From the NCBI GenBank assembly GCA_900539735.1, contig UQDE01000024.1, positions 1-35,950 of the forward strand: a stretch of 35,950 nt of DNA. Direction: 5' to 3'. The stretch is from an uncultured Collinsella sp. GTDB lineage: Bacteria > Actinomycetota > Coriobacteriia > Coriobacteriales > Coriobacteriaceae. The stretch's first letter is position 1, and every line of letters begins with the position of its first letter. Made by a program: the position numbers and the translations under genes. The notes beneath the pieces are model-generated. The model made no database searches and was not told the DNA's origin. It worked only from the letters and a program-made list of their open reading frames with translations. Shown here one piece after another: positions 32,145-35,950 of the stretch.

Positions 32145-35100
32145 CTACACGTCCCTCCTTACAAACGTTCCTTCGTGGTTATACGAGCAGCGCGCATGCG
32201 CGGCCTGAGCCGACGTCGGGTCGACGGCGGCAACGTCGCCCGCCTCGAGCTCGCGCAGGCGCTCGGCGATGCCGGCCTCAACGCGATCGAGCAGGGCGTC
32301 GAAGTCCATGCTGCCACCCTCGCCGGGGAAACCTTTCTTAAGGCCCGGGATGCGACCGTCGCCGCGCTCTTCCTCGAGCAGCTCGGCGCTCGCGGCACCG
32401 CGCAACGCCGGCTTGCCGCCCTTGGTCGAAAAGTAGAGCGCCGCGCGGGTGTCCAAATCCAGCGCCCGGCGCATGGCCTGGGCGTAGATGAGCGTTTGGG
32501 TATGTGGTGGCAACCAGCGCGGATCGTCGATGGGCGCCGTGCCCGATTCCTCGTCGCGCACCGTGGGGTCGGCGAGCTTAAACTCCTCAACGCCCGTGCG
32601 ATGCTTGTAGTCGATCACCACGGCACGATTCTCGGCGTCCACGTCCACGCGGTCGATGCGCCCGCCAAGCGGCCAACCGGCATACTCGACCTTGAGCTCG
32701 TTGAAGGCGAACTCCAGGTAGCGCGGGGCAAAGGGGGCAAGTGCCTCGGACTCGTAGGCAAGCACACCCTCCAGCTGCGGCAAGATCTCGGCCACCTGGC
32801 GTTCCTCCACCGCAGAGAGCGGCACCAGCGGGCCCTCCGTGCCGCGCTTGCCGGCGTGCTCGGCCAACGTCTCGTCAAAGACCTCGTGCAGCAGCTCCTG
32901 TGCGCGCGGCAGATTCTCGGGCGTCACGCGCTCCATGCCCTCTTGGGGCAGACGGGCATGCAGATGCTCCAGCACGTCGTGGACAAAGTTGCCCTTTTCC
33001 ATGTTGCCAAAGCCCGCGTCGATCGACTGGGGCTTCACGCGGTACGAGACGAACCAGCATAGCGGGCAGGTCGAATAGGCCTCGATCTGCGAGGCGGACG
33101 TCAGACGCGGCACGAGCGGCGCGTCCTCACCCTCGCCATCGCGACGGCGCAGGACCAAATACGGCACGGCCTCGGCACTCAGATGCTGAGGGGCTTCACA
33201 GGTCACGCGCTCGCGCTTGAGGCCTTCACCTGCCGCGGGATCAAAGTCGGCGATGATATCGCCCTCGCCCACGCGCATGGGCTTGGCAGCGCCAGCGGCC
33301 TCGGCATGTGCCCACAGCTCGGTCCATACGGCTGCCGGGTAGCACTCGCGTGCCTGGCGATCGTGCGTCACACGGGCGAGCGCGACCGGACCGCTCGCCG
33401 CCTGCATCGCACGGCCAAAGCGCACGCGCAGCAGGGCAGCGGGCTCCAAAGACACGCCGTCGCGGCGCAGCTCGGCTGTCAACGTGGCAAGCGGGCCCTC
33501 TTCGTGCGAAAGCGGATAGCTGTCCAGGTCGACATCGGCAAACAGCACGGCATCGTAGCTGCCAGGGCGAAGAACCGACGCATCGGCAAGCGACGCGAAG
33601 CGCACTTGTGCTCGTGGTGTGCGATCGACCTCATAGGTCTCGTAATCGTAGGCGGTACTGCGCTTGTCCACCTTGGTTCGAACGCCGTCGAGAACCGGCA
33701 CGGTCGCGGCCTGCGACACGTCGAGCGCGCGAGCATCGTTCATAAGGATGTCGATGGCATGGCGCAGCAAAGCCGTCTCTGCCTGGCGACGGGCCTGGCC
33801 GTCAAGGCCGCCTAGAGCGCGATCGGGCAACGTCTCGGCAACGGCAAGCATGGCCTTAAGCGCCGTCACGGGCTTGTCACGCCGCAGCGCCTGGAACACG
33901 TCCGAGACCACACACGGTACGTTCTTAAACCAGTTATCGTCGCTCGTCGCCTTGCGCGCGCCCCTCACCTGGCCCTGAACGCTCTGCAGCAGGCTCTTGA
34001 CGCCCGCGGTAGTCTTGCTGCGCGAGAGACGCATATTCTTATCGAAGGTACGGGCATTGACGGCATCAGCGCCCGAAAGCGGACTGTAGATCCAGTCGGT
34101 AAGCTCCGGCGCGGGCCACCACTCAGTCTTGGAAGCGGTGCCCTCGTCGGCGGCTTTCATACGCTCGATCAGGTTGGCGAGCGCCGTAAACTGCCTGCCC
34201 GCGATGGACTGGGAAAACGCCGTGAACTCAGTCGTCTCGGCCGCAATGTGACGCGCCGCCAAACGGGCGGCGAGCTCGCCGAACAGCTGGGGTGCCCGGG
34301 CAGAAACGACGAGCACGCGCACGGGGTCGGCGGGCGTTGCAGTAGCTTTATCGGCCTTGGACTCCTTGTGCGCTTTCACCAACTTATCGATGGCGTCCGC
34401 ATAGACATGAGCACGGGCATGGGGGCCGGCGACCTCAATAAAGGCAGGCTGAGCGGCGGCCCCGCAAGCGACATCAGACGCGACGGCGTCCTCCCCCAGC
34501 GGCGCGATCTCAAACAGCACACCGCGGGCATCAAATGCCGTGGCAAGCTCCTCGCGCATCGCCGCCTGCTCGCGGGCAAGCAGCACGACGACCTCTCCCC
34601 CATTGTTCGCCACGGCAGACAGCAGCTCGAGTAGACCGTGCGTAAACGACGTGGTACCGCGCACGCATACGGCGCGGGCGCACGCCGGCAGGCTATCGGC
34701 CAGGGCACCGGCCATAATGTCGGCTGCCTCGCAGGGCTCGACCATATCTCGACGGTCCAAACCGCCCGCGTAGGCACGCAAAAGCTCAAACACACGAGCC
34801 TCGGCATCGCTTTTTGGCTCAGGCTGGCAATTGTTGCCACCGCATCGCTCGGCCGTCGTCCCCGCCACACCCGGCAGCACATCGCGGGCCATGCGCGCGA
34901 GCATGCGCACCGTGCCCTGGCTACGCGAAAGCGGCTGCAGGTCGGCATCGTCGCGGCGGGCAATCATATCCGAAAACAGCATCTGACGTTGCAGGTTGTC
35001 GACGAAACCGCGCCCGTCGCCCAAAAGCTCCCAAAGCGAGCGAAGCCACGATGCGGGTGTCTTGTAGTCGATACCCAGCGAAATGCCGGCTTCCGCCGCA

Positions 35101-35243
35101 TCATGACGGCACAGATCGAGCTCGGCAAACGTTGGTGCCAGCAACACGGCACGCCCGTGACGGGCAATAAGGTCGGCAAGCAGCGCCGACTCGGCATCGC
35201 TCAAATCCGTGCCGGCATTGGTGGTATAGATTCGAACAGGCAT
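32145..35243 (-). CDS. addB: AddB, helicase-nuclease subunit
   Basis: 1032 aa, the partner of AddA. It has an inactive helicase-like N-terminal region and a C-terminal PD-(D/E)xK nuclease (GGRIDRVDV and VIDYKHRTG near 860-885). Two points are odd. The N-terminus reads TTNAGTDLS where Bacillus AddB has a GxGSGKT P-loop. Of the four Cys that clamp the iron-sulfur cluster, only the first (Cys726 in STCPLC, with Cys729 nearby) and a single C-terminal one (Cys1019) are seen instead of the usual terminal three. It is the first gene of addB-addA. GGAGG is only 3 nt before the ATG, a short spacing. The LexA-box pattern is not found upstream. Confidence 0.93.
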   Translation of the reverse strand: MPVRIYTTNAGTDLSDAESALLADLIARHGRAVLLAPTFAELDLCRHDAAEAGISLGIDYKTPASWLRSLWELLGDGRGFVDNLQRQMLFSDMIARRDDADLQPLSRSQGTVRMLARMARDVLPGVAGTTAERCGGNNCQPEPKSDAEARVFELLRAYAGGLDRRDMVEPCEAADIMAGALADSLPACARAVCVRGTTSFTHGLLELLSAVANNGGEVVVLLAREQAAMREELATAFDARGVLFEIAPLGEDAVASDVACGAAAQPAFIEVAGPHARAHVYADAIDKLVKAHKESKADKATATPADPVRVLVVSARAPQLFGELAARLAARHIAAETTEFTAFSQSIAGRQFTALANLIERMKAADEGTASKTEWWPAPELTDWIYSPLSGADAVNARTFDKNMRLSRSKTTAGVKSLLQSVQGQVRGARKATSDDNWFKNVPCVVSDVFQALRRDKPVTALKAMLAVAETLPDRALGGLDGQARRQAETALLRHAIDILMNDARALDVSQAATVPVLDGVRTKVDKRSTAYDYETYEVDRTPRAQVRFASLADASVLRPGSYDAVLFADVDLDSYPLSHEEGPLATLTAELRRDGVSLEPAALLRVRFGRAMQAASGPVALARVTHDRQARECYPAAVWTELWAHAEAAGAAKPMRVGEGDIIADFDPAAGEGLKRERVTCEAPQHLSAEAVPYLVLRRRDGEGEDAPLVPRLTSASQIEAYSTCPLCWFVSYRVKPQSIDAGFGNMEKGNFVHDVLEHLHARLPQEGMERVTPENLPRAQELLHEVFDETLAEHAGKRGTEGPLVPLSAVEERQVAEILPQLEGVLAYESEALAPFAPRYLEFAFNELKVEYAGWPLGGRIDRVDVDAENRAVVIDYKHRTGVEEFKLADPTVRDEESGTAPIDDPRWLPPHTQTLIYAQAMRRALDLDTRAALYFSTKGGKPALRGAASAELLEEERGDGRIPGLKKGFPGEGGSMDFDALLDRVEAGIAERLRELEAGDVAAVDPTSAQAAHARCSYNHEGTFVRRDV

Positions 35244-35374
35244 GGTCCTCCGCTCAAACCGTTCGCAATAATCAATGCATCCATCCTACCCGCCCAAGCG
35301 GACACATTGCCACCGCAGTTCCATCTTTTGGTACAAAGCAACCTGAACCCAACGCACCAGCCGATTGCAGGCAT

Positions 35375-35401
35375 ATAAAAACCGCCCCCGGAGGGACGGT
35401 T
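35375..35401 (-). terminator. Intrinsic terminator of the YerC-type gene
   Basis: On the minus strand AACCGTCCC (35401-35393) pairs with the GGGGGCGGTT arm (35389-35380), with one G-U pair, and is followed by TTTAT. It separates this gene from addBA. The remaining gap, 35244-35374, holds no gene. Confidence 0.8.
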
Positions 35402-35427
35402 CTTCGTAATTCAATGTTGTCGCTGGC

Positions 35428-35727
35428 CTACTCGCCATCCTCCAACTTAATGAGGATCTTGCGGTAGCCACCGTACTCGCCGTTCAGCGCCTTTGAAACG
35501 CGGCTCACCGTGGTGGACGAAGCGCCGGTACGGGCCTGAACCTCAACATAAGGCTCGCCCTCGTCCAAATAGCGCGCAACCTGCAAACGCTGAGAAAGGT
35601 CGCAAATCTCGCGCGGCGTGCAGATATCGGTCAAAAACGCTTGGATATCCTTCTCGTCGTCCAAAAGGCTAAATGCGTGGACCAGCTGCTTGACATCAGG
35701 CTTGTCAAACATGTTCTCGATATTCAT
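35428..35727 (-). CDS. YerC/YecD-type TrpR-family DNA-binding regulator
   Basis: 99 aa, all helical, with the helix-turn-helix block EVQARTGASSTTVSRVSKAL (60-79) preceded by TPREICDLSQRLQVARYL (37-54), the layout of the TrpR/YerC family. Members are small dimeric regulators; Bacillus YerC lacks a settled effector. No trp genes are nearby, so no tryptophan role is implied. A start at 35727 overlaps the preceding small ORF by 4 nt (ATGA) but has a poor ribosome site. An extended -10 lies about 106 nt upstream and a terminator follows directly, so it can stand as its own unit. Confidence 0.92.
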   Translation of the reverse strand: MNIENMFDKPDVKQLVHAFSLLDDEKDIQAFLTDICTPREICDLSQRLQVARYLDEGEPYVEVQARTGASSTTVSRVSKALNGEYGGYRKILIKLEDGE

Positions 35728-35915
35728 CGATCACCGCCAAACCCGCCAAAAGGCATCGAAGTTGATACTGACATCGGGCATCGTTCACCCGTTCTATGCA
35801 ATAGGGCAACGCCTGTGGCTTTTGCCCGTAGCAGTGTAGCACACCACCAAACTAAAGCGGCAAGACTCTCTGCCAGCGGCGCGTTTTTCAGGACGACCTT
35901 GAATATCAACTTCAT
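35724..35915 (-). CDS. Small hypothetical ORF, doubtful
   Basis: 63 aa beginning MKLIFKVVLKNAPLAES. GGGAGGTG lies 5 nt before its ATG, a strong ribosome site, and it overlaps the YerC-type start by 4 nt. The first 35 residues look protein-like with one short hydrophobic stretch (LAALVWWCATLL), the rest does not. A probable promoter for the next gene lies inside it. It could be a leader ORF or noise. Confidence 0.35.
   Translation of the reverse strand: MKLIFKVVLKNAPLAESLAALVWWCATLLRAKATGVALLHRTGERCPMSVSTSMPFGGFGGDR
35833..35838 (-). promoter_or_regulatory. Extended -10 of the YerC-type gene
   Basis: TGCTACACT on the minus strand: TG-n before TACACT (35838-35833), an extended -10. A weak TTGCCG lies 19 nt upstream. 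It gives a leader of about 100 nt. Confidence 0.4.
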
Positions 35916-35936
35916 CCGAACACCTCCCATATTCAT

Positions 35937-35950
35937 CCGTACATGTACGG
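35937..35950. promoter_or_regulatory. 14-nt perfect palindrome at the window end
   Basis: CCGTACATGTACGG is self-complementary and sits 21 nt before the ATG of the small ORF. It could be an operator, but a palindrome of this size is expected about twice by chance in 36 kb. Confidence 0.3.

Noticed and set aside
28527..33062. A plus-strand open frame of 1511 codons opposite addA and addB
   Set aside because: Same cause: the shadow of two certain genes, with no domain, start context or promoter.

Overview
The window looks like a chromosomal segment of a high-GC, strictly anaerobic Coriobacteriia member, most likely Collinsella. This is inferred from protein character, codon use, the Tat-exported LAxTG-type surface protein, one-carbon genes of acetogen type and a superoxide reductase. 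No rRNA, tRNA, CRISPR array or insertion sequence was seen.

Region 1 (1-7.8 kb): a folD-fchA operon on the minus strand (one-carbon metabolism), two tandem paralogous lipoproteins on the plus strand that share a 19-nt upstream element and each have their own terminator, a large secreted PI-PLC-like protein with a cell-wall sorting tail, a small PH-like protein, and a solitary DUF1016 (YhcG-type) PD-(D/E)xK nuclease followed by what looks like a decayed gene end.

Region 2 (8.2-13.9 kb): a two-zinc-ribbon protein of unknown function, a CDF transporter with an Asn-Asp/Asp-Asp metal site (manganese type), a membrane protein with a PASTA-like extracellular part, and fhs (formate-THF ligase). Fhs, FchA and FolD together give formate to methylene-THF.

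Region 3 (14-26.4 kb, all minus): ruvC-ruvA-ruvB in tight translational overlap behind a LexA-type SOS box, a NadE-family protein that has lost its recognisable catalytic motifs, a superoxide reductase, and dnaE followed by a SWIM/SNF2 helicase.

Region 4 (26.4-35.9 kb, all minus): an AT-richer MFS transporter that looks acquired, a DUF3284 protein, a 63-nt inverted repeat, the addB-addA helicase-nuclease operon, and a YerC/TrpR-type regulator preceded by a doubtful small ORF.

The segment is dominated by recombination and replication functions (RuvABC, AddAB, DnaE, SNF2). The most notable points are a FolD lacking the cyclohydrolase Lys and Gln next to a dedicated cyclohydrolase, the NadE-like pseudoenzyme, a ~60-residue insertion in the DnaE PHP domain, and an AddB without a P-loop and with an incomplete iron-sulfur cysteine set.
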